A stretch of DNA of 64,000 nucleotides from Lacrimispora sphenoides (lineage in GTDB: Bacteria; Bacillota; Clostridia; Lachnospirales; Lachnospiraceae), in the NCBI RefSeq assembly GCF_900105215.1, contig NZ_FOIP01000001.1, positions 124,001 through 188,000 on the forward strand, given 5' to 3'. This document shows, piece by piece, positions 45,499 to 56,635 of this stretch. The translations under genes were made by a program, and so were the position numbers. Each line of letters opens with the position of its first letter. Positions within the stretch are counted from its first letter, which is position 1. A model generated the notes under the pieces. The model searched no databases. It had not been told where the DNA came from and worked only from the letters and a program-made list of their open reading frames with translations.

Positions 45499-46387
45499 GA
45501 TGACAACAGAAAGCCGCAATCCTGATACCATGGATTTAGACACCATGACACCTTTCGAACTGGTGACGGCCATGAACCAGGAAGACCGGAAGGTGGCGGA
45601 GGCTGTGGAAAAAGTCCTGCCACAGACTGCCAAAGCAGTGGAATGGGTCTGTGAAGCTTTTGAGGCCGGAGGCCGGCTCATCTACATGGGAGCAGGGACC
45701 AGCGGGAGACTCGGTATCTTAGACAGTTCCGAATGCCCTCCCACCTTTGGGGTTGACCCGGGTATGGTCATCGGCCTGATTGCCGGCGGGGACAGGGCCA
45801 TCAGGCAGTCAGTGGAAGGAGCCGAGGACTCTGAGTCCCTTGGCATTGAAGATTTAAAAACCCTACCATTATCCCCAAAAGATGTGGTGGTGGGTATTGC
45901 GGCCAGCGGAAGGACGCCCTATGTATCGGCTGCCTTAAGCTATGCAAAAAGCATAGGCTGCCGGACCGTATCCATAGCCTGCAATGAGGGAAGCCTCATT
46001 GGAACTTATGCAGACCTGGCCATCGAACCGGTAGTGGGACCGGAGGTTTTGACCGGCAGCACCCGGTTAAAAGCCGGGACCGCCCAGAAGATGATACTTA
46101 ACATGATCAGCACCGGAGCCATGGTGGGCATCGGAAAAGCATACCAGAACCTGATGGTAGATGTGGTGCAGAGCAATGAGAAGCTGCGATCCAGGGCAGA
46201 AAACATCCTGATGGCTGCCACAGAAATAACACGTGATGAAGCCAGAAGACTGTTAGAGGAAGCAGGAGGGAGCGTGAAGTTAGCCATAGCAATGAAACGA
46301 ACAGGCGCAGGGCCAAAAGAAGCAGAAAAGAAATTAAAGGAATCCCGTGGGCATATCCGTGCATGCATGAAAAGGGATTCTGATTAA
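45482..46387 (+). CDS. murQ: N-acetylmuramic acid 6-phosphate etherase
   Basis: 301 residues from ATG 45482, with GAGGAGG inside the end of murR; the 46 codons upstream in this frame overlap murR coding and are rejected. Cleaves the lactyl ether of MurNAc-6-P to GlcNAc-6-P and lactate. Typical segments: NPDTMDLDTMTPFELVTAMN, YMGAGTSGRLGILDSSECPPT, GIAASGRTPYV and the SIS-domain core. It forms a recycling/uptake unit with murR and the PTS gene. Confidence 0.96.
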   Translation: MVDLSKMTTESRNPDTMDLDTMTPFELVTAMNQEDRKVAEAVEKVLPQTAKAVEWVCEAFEAGGRLIYMGAGTSGRLGILDSSECPPTFGVDPGMVIGLIAGGDRAIRQSVEGAEDSESLGIEDLKTLPLSPKDVVVGIAASGRTPYVSAALSYAKSIGCRTVSIACNEGSLIGTYADLAIEPVVGPEVLTGSTRLKAGTAQKMILNMISTGAMVGIGKAYQNLMVDVVQSNEKLRSRAENILMAATEITRDEARRLLEEAGGSVKLAIAMKRTGAGPKEAEKKLKESRGHIRACMKRDSD

Positions 46388-46425
46388 CTATCAATTTATT
46401 CATTTCAACTTTGGAGGTGTCTATT

Positions 46426-47862
46426 ATGACAAATGAAGTATTGCTTCAAAAGATCCTGGAATTATCGGGAGGGAAAGAAAATGTTGCAGCCGCGGCCAGC
46501 TGCATGACACGCCTTCGTTTAAAGGTAAAGAATCCTGATCTGGTGCAGGAGAAGGAACTGAAAGAGATTTCCGGAGTTCTTGGCCTAGTTGCAAACGGAA
46601 TTGATGTTCAGGTGGTCGTTGGACCTGGAAAGGCCAGAAAGCTCATGGATATCTGCCTCGGCTTAGGAATCCCTAGTGAGCTTGGCGGCAAAGGGCTCTC
46701 CACCAATGCTTCCTGGCAGCAAAACAAAGAAGCAGTAAAGGCCGGCCAGAAAGGAAACGGGTTAAAGAGCAGCATACGGGTTATCTCCGATATCTTTATT
46801 CCGATGATTCCTGCTATCGTTGCAGCCGGTTTATGCAACGGTGTGGCCAATATCATCGGCCAGGGCGTGGAAGCGCAGATATTGGGAGGCAGCTTCTGGA
46901 CTCTTCTTGTCACCATGCTAAAGCTGTTCGGCGGTGCATTTCTCGGTTATTTTTCAATTTTTACCGGTGTCAATGCAGCAAAAAGCTTTGGAGCGACGCC
47001 TGCCCTGGGCGGCATGATCGGTTCTATGAGCATTATGTCACAGATCACGGATATATCAAAGTTCTTTGGTCTTTACAATGAACAGATCCCAAACAGCTCA
47101 ACCTTAATTAGCGGCAAGGGCGGGATCATCGGCGTGATCATCGGTGTCTGGGTCCTCTCCAAAGTAGAGCGCTGGGTGCGCAAACATGTTCCCGATGTCC
47201 TTGATATCATGCTGACCGGATTCTTAAGCATTTTAATCACAGGAACCTTGTTTGTACTGGTGCTGATGCCGGCTGCCGGCTTTTTATCTGACGGGCTGGT
47301 CTGGGCATTATCCCTCCTTGTAAATTCCGCAAATCCGGTCGTCAGCGTTTTATCCGGTTACATTATGTCAGCCGTATTTCTTCCCCTGGTCCTTTTGGGA
47401 CTGCATCATGGGCTGGTTCCCATCTATGCGGTTCAGCTGGAACAAATGGGCGGAGTCTCCTTATTCCCGGTCCTGGCCATGGCAGGTGCAGGGCAGGTAG
47501 GTGCAGCCATTGCCATCTATTTTAAAGCAAAACGAAGCGGAAACAAACGCTTAAAGAGCGTCATCATCGGTGCACTGCCTTCCGGATTCTTAGGCATCGG
47601 TGAACCGCTTATTTATGGAGTCACTCTTCCGCTTGGTAAACCTTTCATAACTGCAGGATTGGGAGCCGGATTCGGCGGTGCCTATGTGATGCTCATGCAT
47701 GTAAGGAGCATTGCCTGGAGCCCTTCGGGCCTGTTAGCCATTCCCATCATGAGCAGCCCTGTTAATATGCTCAATTATTTTATGGGCCTGGTGATTGCTT
47801 ACATTGCCGGATTTATCATTACCAGCCTGTTTATTAAGGAAGATGAAGTTGCAAAAGCTTAA
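46426..47862 (+). CDS. murP: PTS EIIBC component, N-acetylmuramic acid type
   Basis: 478 residues from ATG 46426 (GGAGGTGTC upstream). An N-terminal EIIB domain with the phospho-cysteine in AASCMTRLRLKVK (about residue 29), then a linker and a ~380-residue EIIC domain of about ten helices (SDIFIPMIPAIVAAGLCNGV, PLVLLGLHHGLVPIYAVQLE, GFLGIGEPLIYGVTLPLGKP). The glucose/sucrose-family EIIC and its place after murQ indicate MurNAc uptake with phosphorylation. EIIA must be supplied elsewhere. Confidence 0.9.
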   Translation: MTNEVLLQKILELSGGKENVAAAASCMTRLRLKVKNPDLVQEKELKEISGVLGLVANGIDVQVVVGPGKARKLMDICLGLGIPSELGGKGLSTNASWQQNKEAVKAGQKGNGLKSSIRVISDIFIPMIPAIVAAGLCNGVANIIGQGVEAQILGGSFWTLLVTMLKLFGGAFLGYFSIFTGVNAAKSFGATPALGGMIGSMSIMSQITDISKFFGLYNEQIPNSSTLISGKGGIIGVIIGVWVLSKVERWVRKHVPDVLDIMLTGFLSILITGTLFVLVLMPAAGFLSDGLVWALSLLVNSANPVVSVLSGYIMSAVFLPLVLLGLHHGLVPIYAVQLEQMGGVSLFPVLAMAGAGQVGAAIAIYFKAKRSGNKRLKSVIIGALPSGFLGIGEPLIYGVTLPLGKPFITAGLGAGFGGAYVMLMHVRSIAWSPSGLLAIPIMSSPVNMLNYFMGLVIAYIAGFIITSLFIKEDEVAKA

Positions 47863-47912
47863 GCTTTCCGGCTGAATAGGAGCCCTTATCAGACTGCCCC
47901 CTGGCCTTTCAC

Positions 47913-47941
47913 TTGATTTCTGTCCTTCCCTATAATACAAT
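47913..47941 (+). promoter_or_regulatory. Candidate promoter for the DUF3842 gene
   Basis: TTGATT (47913-47918), a 17-base spacer and TACAAT (47936-47941), then AAGGAGG before the ATG at 47965. Confidence 0.5.
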
Positions 47942-47964
47942 AGAGGGATAAGGAGGACGAAGAC

Positions 47965-48369
47965 ATGAAAATCGTTATCATTGACGGGCAGGGCGGCAAA
48001 ATGGGGCAGTCCGTCATCGCTCAGTTAAAAAAGTCCTTTCCCAGTCTTTCAGTCATTGCCATCGGGACCAATTCCATTGCTACTTCTGCCATGTTAAAGG
48101 CAGGAGCCGATGCAGGAGCAACCGGTGAGAATCCGGTCCTTGTGGCCAGCCGGGATGCAGATATTATCATCGGTCCTATTGGGATCGTCATTGCCGATTC
48201 TCTCCTGGGAGAGATCACTCCAGCCATGGCTGAGGCCATCGGAAAAAGCCGTGCATATAAGATCCTTATTCCGGTGAACAAATGCAATCATTATGTAGTG
48301 GGCTGTGAAAACTTGACTTTAACGGAATCCATTGCCCTGGTAATCAAAGAGGTGGAGAATCATTTATGA
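47965..48369 (+). CDS. DUF3842 family protein
   Basis: 134 residues. A Rossmann-like start, KIVIIDGQGGKMGQSVI, is followed by GTNSIATSAMLKAGADAGATGENPV and DIIIGPIGIVIADSLLGEITP, the conserved blocks of DUF3842. The family is widespread in clostridia with no known function; the glycine-rich start suggests nucleotide binding. It has its own promoter-like sequence, so a link to the mur genes is not certain. Confidence 0.88.
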   Translation: MKIVIIDGQGGKMGQSVIAQLKKSFPSLSVIAIGTNSIATSAMLKAGADAGATGENPVLVASRDADIIIGPIGIVIADSLLGEITPAMAEAIGKSRAYKILIPVNKCNHYVVGCENLTLTESIALVIKEVENHL

Positions 48370-48385
48370 TCTCCACCTCTTTGTT
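48346..48385. terminator. Terminator overlapping the DUF3842 stop
   Basis: AAAGAGGTGGAGA pairs with TCTCCACCTCTTT and TGTTT follows. The 5' arm encodes the last DUF3842 codons; the element can also stop guaB transcripts from the other side. Confidence 0.8.
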
Positions 48386-48426
48386 TATGATATGTTAGAT
48401 TTACCTTCGGTTCATCAAGCAGCTAT

Positions 48427-49908
<1,482 letters not shown>

Positions 49909-49950
49909 TTATTAATGAAACTAATAAGTCTTTTTACTTGTTAGTTACAT

Positions 49951-49979
49951 AGTTTAACAAATTTTACAGGGGTTGTCAA
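49951..49979 (-). promoter_or_regulatory. guaB promoter
   Basis: Minus-strand TTGACA (49979-49974), a 17-base spacer and TAAACT (49956-49951), about 70 bases before the ATG. Confidence 0.75.
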
Positions 49980-50034
49980 CGGACATTTTCCGGTTTCTTT
50001 CCGTCACTCATGGACAGTAAAGAAGTCTCTCCTG

Positions 50035-50090
50035 TAACGAAAAAGGAACCGGGCGGTTTTTTGCAAAACCGACTGATTCCTTTTTCGTTA
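50035..50090. terminator. Terminator of the DUF6106 gene
   Basis: TAACGAAAAAGGAA pairs with TTCCTTTTTCGTTA, with an inner CGGTTTT/AAAACCG stem. Its right arm overlaps the last codons of the DUF6106 gene. Confidence 0.7.
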
Positions 50091-50597
50091 TACTTCTTTC
50101 ATAACCTTACGGGGCGCTGTCATCCTCATGCACTGGAGCAGCTTATCGTTAGGTTCAAATATGATCTTTGTTGTTTCAGCACCGGACTGGCTGATTAATG
50201 TATAAGTCTTTGCTCCCGGTACGTGGGATGAAAAATCCAGTAGTTTCATGTTTTTTGTTTCATGATCCCTGGCCTCTGTGGAACCGGTGGGAGCTACGAT
50301 CTGGATCCCTTCCATGGAGCCTTCCCAGGCCTTCTTTCTCTTGCTTCTGCCGTAGATCCGGTCAATGGATAGAGAGTTAGTCACAAATAAGTATTCAAAT
50401 TCTACTTCGCTGTTGCGGAATACAAAGTATGTGGCGGCTGCGGCTGCAAGCAGAATAAGCACTCCAAAGATTCCGAAAACCGGAGACATGGAGAGGAAAA
50501 ATGCAATTACGCATAGGATTCCCATCGCAATTTTTATCAACATGGTATAGGCCGGTGATTTTCGCTTCACTAGCCATTCTGCATACATTTCATTCAT
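50088..50597 (-). CDS. DUF6106 family membrane protein
   Basis: 169 residues from the ATG at 50597 (AAAGGA 11 bases upstream); the 71 upstream codons run through a palindromic element and are rejected. MNEMYAEWLVKRK is followed by two membrane segments (LIKIAMGILCVIAFFLSM, FGVLILLAAAAATYFVF) and a cytosolic domain with LFVTNSLSIDRIYGRSKRKK. The pattern is that of a Lachnospiraceae family of unknown function; the second half is reminiscent of membrane PH-like domains (inference). Confidence 0.75.
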   Translation of the reverse strand: MNEMYAEWLVKRKSPAYTMLIKIAMGILCVIAFFLSMSPVFGIFGVLILLAAAAATYFVFRNSEVEFEYLFVTNSLSIDRIYGRSKRKKAWEGSMEGIQIVAPTGSTEARDHETKNMKLLDFSSHVPGAKTYTLISQSGAETTKIIFEPNDKLLQCMRMTAPRKVMKEV

Positions 50598-50701
50598 AAC
50601 GATTTGGGTCCTTTCTTGTTTCCTGCATGGCTGCTTAAGTGGAAGGAGCTTATCCTGATTTAGGATATGGTTAGGTGGGGTGGGTGGGGTACCAGAAGTC
50701 C

Positions 50702-50827
50702 GCAGTGCAGTGGGTAAAGCCTTTGGCTTTACCCGCTCACGGGTGTTCGCCCTATGAAACAGAACATGAAAAAATTTTCTTATGTGCAGGCACAACGTAA
50801 ATTTTTTCATGTTCTGTTTCGCACTGC
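50702..50827. repeat. Composite palindromic element between groEL and the DUF6106 gene
   Basis: Outer GCAGTGC (50702-50708) and GCACTGC (50821-50827) enclose GGGTAAAGCC-TTT-GGCTTTACCC (50712-50734), a small CCCG/CGGG stem, and a 22-base-pair perfect arm pair GAAACAGAACATG...CATGTTCTGTTTC (50756-50777 with 50799-50820). No T-run follows, so it is not a standard terminator. Confidence 0.7.
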
Positions 50828-50846
50828 TCGTTGCTTACGTGAATGT

Positions 50847-52469
<1,623 letters not shown>

Positions 52470-52543
52470 TCATTCCTCCAGTTTTCTGTTAAAATAAATA
52501 TACGTACTATCTAAAACCTTACGAAGCGGTATCGCCTTCTTGA

Positions 52544-52834
52544 TTATTCAATCACTGCTAATATGTCATTCTGTTTAACGATCACATATTTCTCGCTCTC
52601 TTCTTCGGTCTCTATCTCTGTTCCTGAATACTTGGAGAAGATTACTTTATCGCCCACTTTAACCTGCATGGTAACTTCCTTGCCGTCTACCAGACCGCCA
52701 GGTCCTACTGCGATGACTTCCGCCTGCTGCGGCTTCTCTTTTGCCTGACCCGGCAGAACAATACCGGACTTTGTTGTCTCCTCTGCAACCAATGGTTTTA
52801 ACACAACTTTGTCAAATAATGGTACTAATTTCAT
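52544..52834 (-). CDS. groES: Co-chaperonin GroES
   Basis: 96 residues. LVPLFDKVVLKPLVAEE at the N-terminus, the mobile loop KSGIVLPGQAKEKPQ, and GDKVIFSKYSGTEIE are canonical. It caps the GroEL chamber. It is the first gene of the operon controlled by the CIRCE element upstream. Confidence 0.98.
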   Translation of the reverse strand: MKLVPLFDKVVLKPLVAEETTKSGIVLPGQAKEKPQQAEVIAVGPGGLVDGKEVTMQVKVGDKVIFSKYSGTEIETEEESEKYVIVKQNDILAVIE

Positions 52835-52915
52835 TGCAATTCCTCCTCATAACTTTCTGCTTATTATTTCTTTCTTTGGCCATCCGAAAGAAGTTTTATT
52901 TTATTCACATACTAA

Positions 52916-52958
52916 GTTATATCACTCATTATTAGCACTGTCAATAGTTGAGTGCTAA
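52916..52958 (-). promoter_or_regulatory. groESL promoter with CIRCE operator
   Basis: TTAGCACTG-N9-GAGTGCTAA at 52932-52958 is the HrcA operator CIRCE with one mismatch to the perfect inverted repeat. Minus-strand TTGACA (52944-52939) lies inside it, a 17-base spacer follows, and TATAAC is at 52921-52916. HrcA repression is expected. Confidence 0.93.
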
Positions 52959-53082
52959 CTTTATATTTTTTTTACATTTTTACCATATTTGTACGATTTT
53001 CTCCTTTACTTACATAGTTTATAGAAATTTTCTTATTATATACCTTTATTTTTTTGGATGAACGTATTACAATAACTAAGAG

Positions 53083-53128
53083 AATGAAGCGCCTTACAAG
53101 CGCACCATTATGCCCATCAAGCATAAGC
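53083..53128 (-). repeat. 46-base palindromic repeat, copy D
   Basis: Second hairpin GCGCTT-GTA-AGGCGC with outer AATG/CATT; the stem differs from other copies but pairing is kept. Six bases separate it from copy C. Confidence 0.65.
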
Positions 53129-53134
53129 CGTGAC

Positions 53135-53180
53135 AAGGAAGCACCTTGCAGGCATACCTCTATGCCCAGAATACATGGAC
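53135..53180 (-). repeat. 46-base palindromic repeat, copy C
   Basis: CTGGGCATAGAGG-T-ATGCCT-GCA-AGGTGC-TT-CCTT on the minus strand, same length and register as copies A and B. It lies 26 bases before the YtxH-like gene. Confidence 0.7.
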
Positions 53181-53205
53181 GGTAATAAGGAAAGGAGTGT
53201 TTCAA

Positions 53206-53850
53206 ATGGCAAAAAAGGGTAATGGGTTTGGAAAATTCGTGGCACTGGCCACTGTGGCCGGCGTTGTTGCTGCCGGCATCTCTTACTTTACGAAATACAA
53301 ATCCTTCCACAAAGAACTGGAAGAAAATTTTCACGACTTTGAGGATGAGGGAAATGACGACATTTCCAAAATTGACAGCACGATGAACCGCAACTATGTT
53401 TCTTTGCATGCCAATAAGGATGAATTTAAGGTTGCCACTGACCATATGGCAGATGCTGCCAAGGATGCGGTAAGTGCAGCAAGAAACTTAGTAAAGGATG
53501 CAGCGAGCATTGTTTCTGATACGGCAAAGGAAGCGGCTTCAGCCGTGGCATTTACCGCAAAGGACATGTTTGACTCTGCAAAAGAACAGACAGATGAGTT
53601 TTTAGACGACGAAGAGTTTACGGAAGATGGCGGTTTGGATTACGCTGCCGGAGCCGCAGACCAACTGGCAGAAAAAGCCAAAGAGACTGCAGATACGATA
53701 AAAGAAACAGCAGAAACTGCTGCCGAAGCAGTAAAAGATGCGGCAAAGGATGGGATTGATGCGGCAAAAGAAGCGGCGAAGTCCACCGGAGCAGCGATGA
53801 AAGAACTGGCCGATGAAACTACTACCATTGTGGAAGAAGAGATGGATTAA
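53206..53850 (+). CDS. YtxH/LEA-like alanine-rich stress protein
   Basis: 214 residues from ATG 53206 (AAAGGAG upstream); earlier codons run through repeat C. An N-terminal FGKFVALATVAGVVAAGISYF segment looks like a YtxH-type membrane anchor. From about residue 80 the chain is Ala/Lys/Glu/Asp-rich with 11-residue-like periodicity (DAAKDAVSAARNLVKDAAS, KETADTIKETAETAAEA), as in LEA-type amphipathic helices. A role in envelope or desiccation stress is possible but not shown. Confidence 0.75.
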   Translation: MAKKGNGFGKFVALATVAGVVAAGISYFTKYKSFHKELEENFHDFEDEGNDDISKIDSTMNRNYVSLHANKDEFKVATDHMADAAKDAVSAARNLVKDAASIVSDTAKEAASAVAFTAKDMFDSAKEQTDEFLDDEEFTEDGGLDYAAGAADQLAEKAKETADTIKETAETAAEAVKDAAKDGIDAAKEAAKSTGAAMKELADETTTIVEEEMD

Positions 53851-53854
53851 TCAT

Positions 53855-53895
53855 AAAAGCTACTGGAAAGCCTGCGCTCTCCAGTGGCTTTTTTT
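53855..53895 (+). terminator. Terminator after the YtxH-like gene
   Basis: AAAGC.ACTGGA pairs with TCCAGT.GCTTT and seven T follow. Its GGAAAGC..GCTCTCC core resembles the rhaD terminator at 54093-54128. Confidence 0.85.
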
Positions 53896-53930
53896 CATCT
53901 GATTCATCCTCCGGATCCTTTTACATCATC

Positions 53931-54065
53931 TTAAAAACTGCGGATCACCATTTCATTCAAACGCTTCAATATTTCGCAGGCCAGCCGTACGCCATTCTGA
54001 TAATCCTCATAAGAAGAAATTCCATAATGGGTATGAGCATACCGTATCTCTCCTAAAGTGAAGGC
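53931..54065 (-). pseudogene. C-terminal gene remnant of unknown family
   Basis: A minus-strand frame reads LGEIRYAHTHYGISSYEDYQ followed by NGVRLACEILKRLNEM, then VIRSF and a stop at 53931. It has no start, and a TGA lies just upstream, so it looks like the last ~45 codons of a deleted gene between the YtxH-like gene and rhaD. The composition is protein-like (amphipathic final helix). I do not recognise the parent family. Confidence 0.5.
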
Positions 54066-54092
54066 CACTCACGCCCAACAGGCTAAAACCCA

Positions 54093-54128
54093 TAAAAAAA
54101 ACACCGGAAAGCTTACGCTCTCCAGTGC
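54093..54128 (-). terminator. Terminator of the rhamnose operon
   Basis: Minus-strand CACTGGAGAGC pairs with GCTTTCCGGTG (mismatched in the middle) and TTTTTTTT follows, just after rhaD. Confidence 0.75.
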
Positions 54129-54140
54129 CATTTATACAGG

Positions 54141-54968
54141 TTATTTTTCATACAGAAATTCTTCCGGCAGATTCACCTTAAAATCAACCGCCAGGTCACG
54201 GAAGTTTTGAGGTGTGATGGTCTGAAGCTTATCCGTACGGATGGAAAGCACCTTAACAAGGATTTCTGCAGACTTTTCTACTGTATGCAGAAGACCAAAG
54301 GTCAGGTCAAAGTCCTCTCCGGAAGCGAATAAGCCGTGATGAGCCCATACAGCCACATCGTACTTCTTCATCAGCTCACTGGTTGCCACTGCAATGTCTC
54401 GTCCGCCTGGCACCATCCAGCCAACCACACCTACGCCGTCCGGGAAAACCACCGGACATTCTGTTGCCATCTCCCATAATTCCCGGGTGAAGACTTTATC
54501 CTCTAAGGGAAGAACAAAGGTAAGGGCAATTACATTGGCAGGATGGGCATGGTAAATCACCCTGTGTTTACCGGATGTAGCCTCTTTTTTTACTTCATGG
54601 TTCATAAGATGGGAAGGCAGCTCGCTGGTGGGACGCCCGCCGTTTACTAATCCCCAGCGGATTCTGTAATTCTCACCGCTTTCATCCACCTCAATGATAC
54701 AGGTATTGGCTTCCGGATCCAGGATTACGTTGCGGAAATACTTCCCGCTTCCCGTCACCATGAAATACTCTCCTGCCAAACCCTTTACACAGGTTCCGAT
54801 GGGCTGCCAGGGATTCTTATCCGTAAAGCCCTCTTTCACTGATTCTACCTCTGACTCCTTGATGCGGTAGCTTAAATTGCCGCCGTTTCTCTCATGCCAG
54901 TTCTGACGAAAGCCGTCGTCACATAAGCGGATAAAGCCTTTTACAAATTCAGCAACTAAAATATTCAT
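54141..54968 (-). CDS. rhaD: Rhamnulose-1-phosphate aldolase
   Basis: 275 residues from ATG 54968 (AAGGAG 9 bases upstream); the earlier start at 55031 would overlap rhaA coding. Class II zinc aldolase splitting rhamnulose-1-P to DHAP and L-lactaldehyde. NWHERNGGNLSYRI near residue 24 and the zinc histidines of IYHAHPANVIAL, plus AVWAHHGLFASG, match RhaD. Last gene of the rhaB-rhaM-rhaA-rhaD operon. Confidence 0.96.
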   Translation of the reverse strand: MNILVAEFVKGFIRLCDDGFRQNWHERNGGNLSYRIKESEVESVKEGFTDKNPWQPIGTCVKGLAGEYFMVTGSGKYFRNVILDPEANTCIIEVDESGENYRIRWGLVNGGRPTSELPSHLMNHEVKKEATSGKHRVIYHAHPANVIALTFVLPLEDKVFTRELWEMATECPVVFPDGVGVVGWMVPGGRDIAVATSELMKKYDVAVWAHHGLFASGEDFDLTFGLLHTVEKSAEILVKVLSIRTDKLQTITPQNFRDLAVDFKVNLPEEFLYEK

Positions 54969-54981
54969 ATTCTTTTTCTCC

Positions 54982-56232
54982 TTATTTCCGGTTAAGCAGC
55001 ACTTCTTTTTCATAGCTGCGTATTTCTTCAAACCAGTCTTCCTTTGCCGGAACTCCGTTTATCTCACAGAAATAATTCCATACATCGCCCACAGGATATA
55101 GCTTAAGCTCCTCCTGAAGCATCATCTGCTCCGTAAACTCTCGTTCCTTCTGTAACAAGGCAAGCGTTTCATTCGGAAGAAGAAGGGCATTTAACAACGC
55201 CTTCTGCATGTTGCGCATTCCCACGATCCAGGCGCTTAAGCGGTTGATGCTTGCATCAAAGAAGTCAAGGGCTAAAAGAACGCGGTCAGCTCCACCCCGG
55301 ATGATTTCCTTTGCAATCTCTTTTGTCTCATCGTCAAACAACACCACATGGTCGCTGTCCCACCGCACCGGCCTTGTCACATGAAGGGCCACCTTGTCAA
55401 AGAACAGGAGCATGGAGGATATCTTATCGGAAACCACCTCCGTGGGATGATAATGGCCGCTGTCCAGCAGGCATAGGATATCGTTCTTGGAAGCGTAATT
55501 CATATAAAATTCATGGGAACCAACCGTACAGCTTTCCACACCGATTCCAAACACCTTGGATTCCACGGCTACAAATACCTTGGTTTTATCGTAATCCATG
55601 GAAAGGATCTGGTCAAGAGAATCTTTTAACCGTGCCCTTGGGGAGGTACGGTCCGCCGGAATATCCTTAAAACCGTCAGGAATCCAGATGTTCATGGTAC
55701 ATGGAGTTCCCTGCTCTTTGGCAAAATATTCAGAAATACGGATGCACGCCTTTACGTGCCTGATCCAGAAGCTGCGTATTTCCTCGTCTTCACTGGACAA
55801 GGTGGCATTCTCTGCCTTTGGATGGGAAAACAGGGTGGGATTAAAATCAATGCCAATCCCTCTTTCCTTTGCAAATTCTGCCCATCTTGCAAAATGCTTC
55901 GGTTCCAGCTGATCACGGTCCGCCCATTCTCCCTTTTCAAATACGGCATAGCTTGCATGAAGGTTAATCCTGTGTTTTCCAGGAATCAGGCTCAGCGCTT
56001 TGCCCATATCATTCATCAGCTCCTGAGGATTTCTGGCCCGTCCCGGGTAATTGCCAGTCGTCTGAATGCCGCCTGAGAGCCCGCCGGCTCCGTCAAATCC
56101 TATTACGTCATCCCCCTGCCAGCAGTGCATGGAGATAGGAATCTTATTCAGTGCCTCCAGCGCCTCATCTGTATTAACACCAACGGCCTTGTATGCTTCC
56201 TTTGCTGCTTCATATCTTTCTTTTATTGTCAT
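54982..56232 (-). CDS. rhaA: L-rhamnose isomerase
   Basis: 416 residues, full length. Converts L-rhamnose to L-rhamnulose with Mn/Zn. [15 protein letters not shown] near residue 35, [50 protein letters not shown] and [12 protein letters not shown] carry the metal-binding and active-site residues of RhaA. It lies between rhaM and rhaD, with a 13-base gap to rhaD. Confidence 0.97.
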   Translation of the reverse strand: MTIKERYEAAKEAYKAVGVNTDEALEALNKIPISMHCWQGDDVIGFDGAGGLSGGIQTTGNYPGRARNPQELMNDMGKALSLIPGKHRINLHASYAVFEKGEWADRDQLEPKHFARWAEFAKERGIGIDFNPTLFSHPKAENATLSSEDEEIRSFWIRHVKACIRISEYFAKEQGTPCTMNIWIPDGFKDIPADRTSPRARLKDSLDQILSMDYDKTKVFVAVESKVFGIGVESCTVGSHEFYMNYASKNDILCLLDSGHYHPTEVVSDKISSMLLFFDKVALHVTRPVRWDSDHVVLFDDETKEIAKEIIRGGADRVLLALDFFDASINRLSAWIVGMRNMQKALLNALLLPNETLALLQKEREFTEQMMLQEELKLYPVGDVWNYFCEINGVPAKEDWFEEIRSYEKEVLLNRK

Positions 56233-56261
56233 GGCTCTCTTCTCCTTTTCTTAATTTCTGC

Positions 56262-56283
56262 CCGGGCTTTTAAGGCCGGGGCT
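56262..56283. other. GC-rich hairpin between rhaM and rhaA
   Basis: GCCCGGGCTT and AAGGCCGGGGC form a short GC-rich stem in the 65-base gap. No T-run follows; it may set relative mRNA stability. Confidence 0.4.
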
Positions 56284-56297
56284 TCCTATGATAACGT

Positions 56298-56612
56298 TCA
56301 GTCTAAATGAAATACAGGCTTTAAGCCGATAGAAACCGGGCTGTTATCCGGGTTGGTCTTCATAATGTCAGCCATATAATCCCACCATTTTCGGTTGATG
56401 GGTGTATCCGCCGTTTCTGCCCATTTATCTTCATCCTCGATCTCAATATATCCGTAGAGGACATTGGTTTCCTCATCTAAGAAAATAGAGTAATTATGTC
56501 CCCCGTGCCGGCTGATCATGTCCTTCATTTCCGGCCAGAGCAAATTGTGTCTTTTCTCGTATTCTTCGGCCATTCCTTTATTTAAGTACATTTTAAAAGA
56601 TTTTCTTATCAT
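56298..56612 (-). CDS. rhaM: L-rhamnose mutarotase
   Basis: 104 residues, the usual size. Interconverts the anomers of L-rhamnose. KMYLNKGMAEEYEKRHNLLW (His near residue 22), YSIFLDEETNVLYGYIEIED and the conserved tandem Trp in RKWWDYMADIM match RhaM. Between rhaB and rhaA in the operon. Confidence 0.95.
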   Translation of the reverse strand: MIRKSFKMYLNKGMAEEYEKRHNLLWPEMKDMISRHGGHNYSIFLDEETNVLYGYIEIEDEDKWAETADTPINRKWWDYMADIMKTNPDNSPVSIGLKPVFHLD

Positions 56613-56635
56613 GAATTTCCTCCATTCTGCGCCAA

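Noticed and set aside
50702..50827. groEL intrinsic terminator
   Set aside because: The stems are long but none is followed by a T-run on the minus strand.
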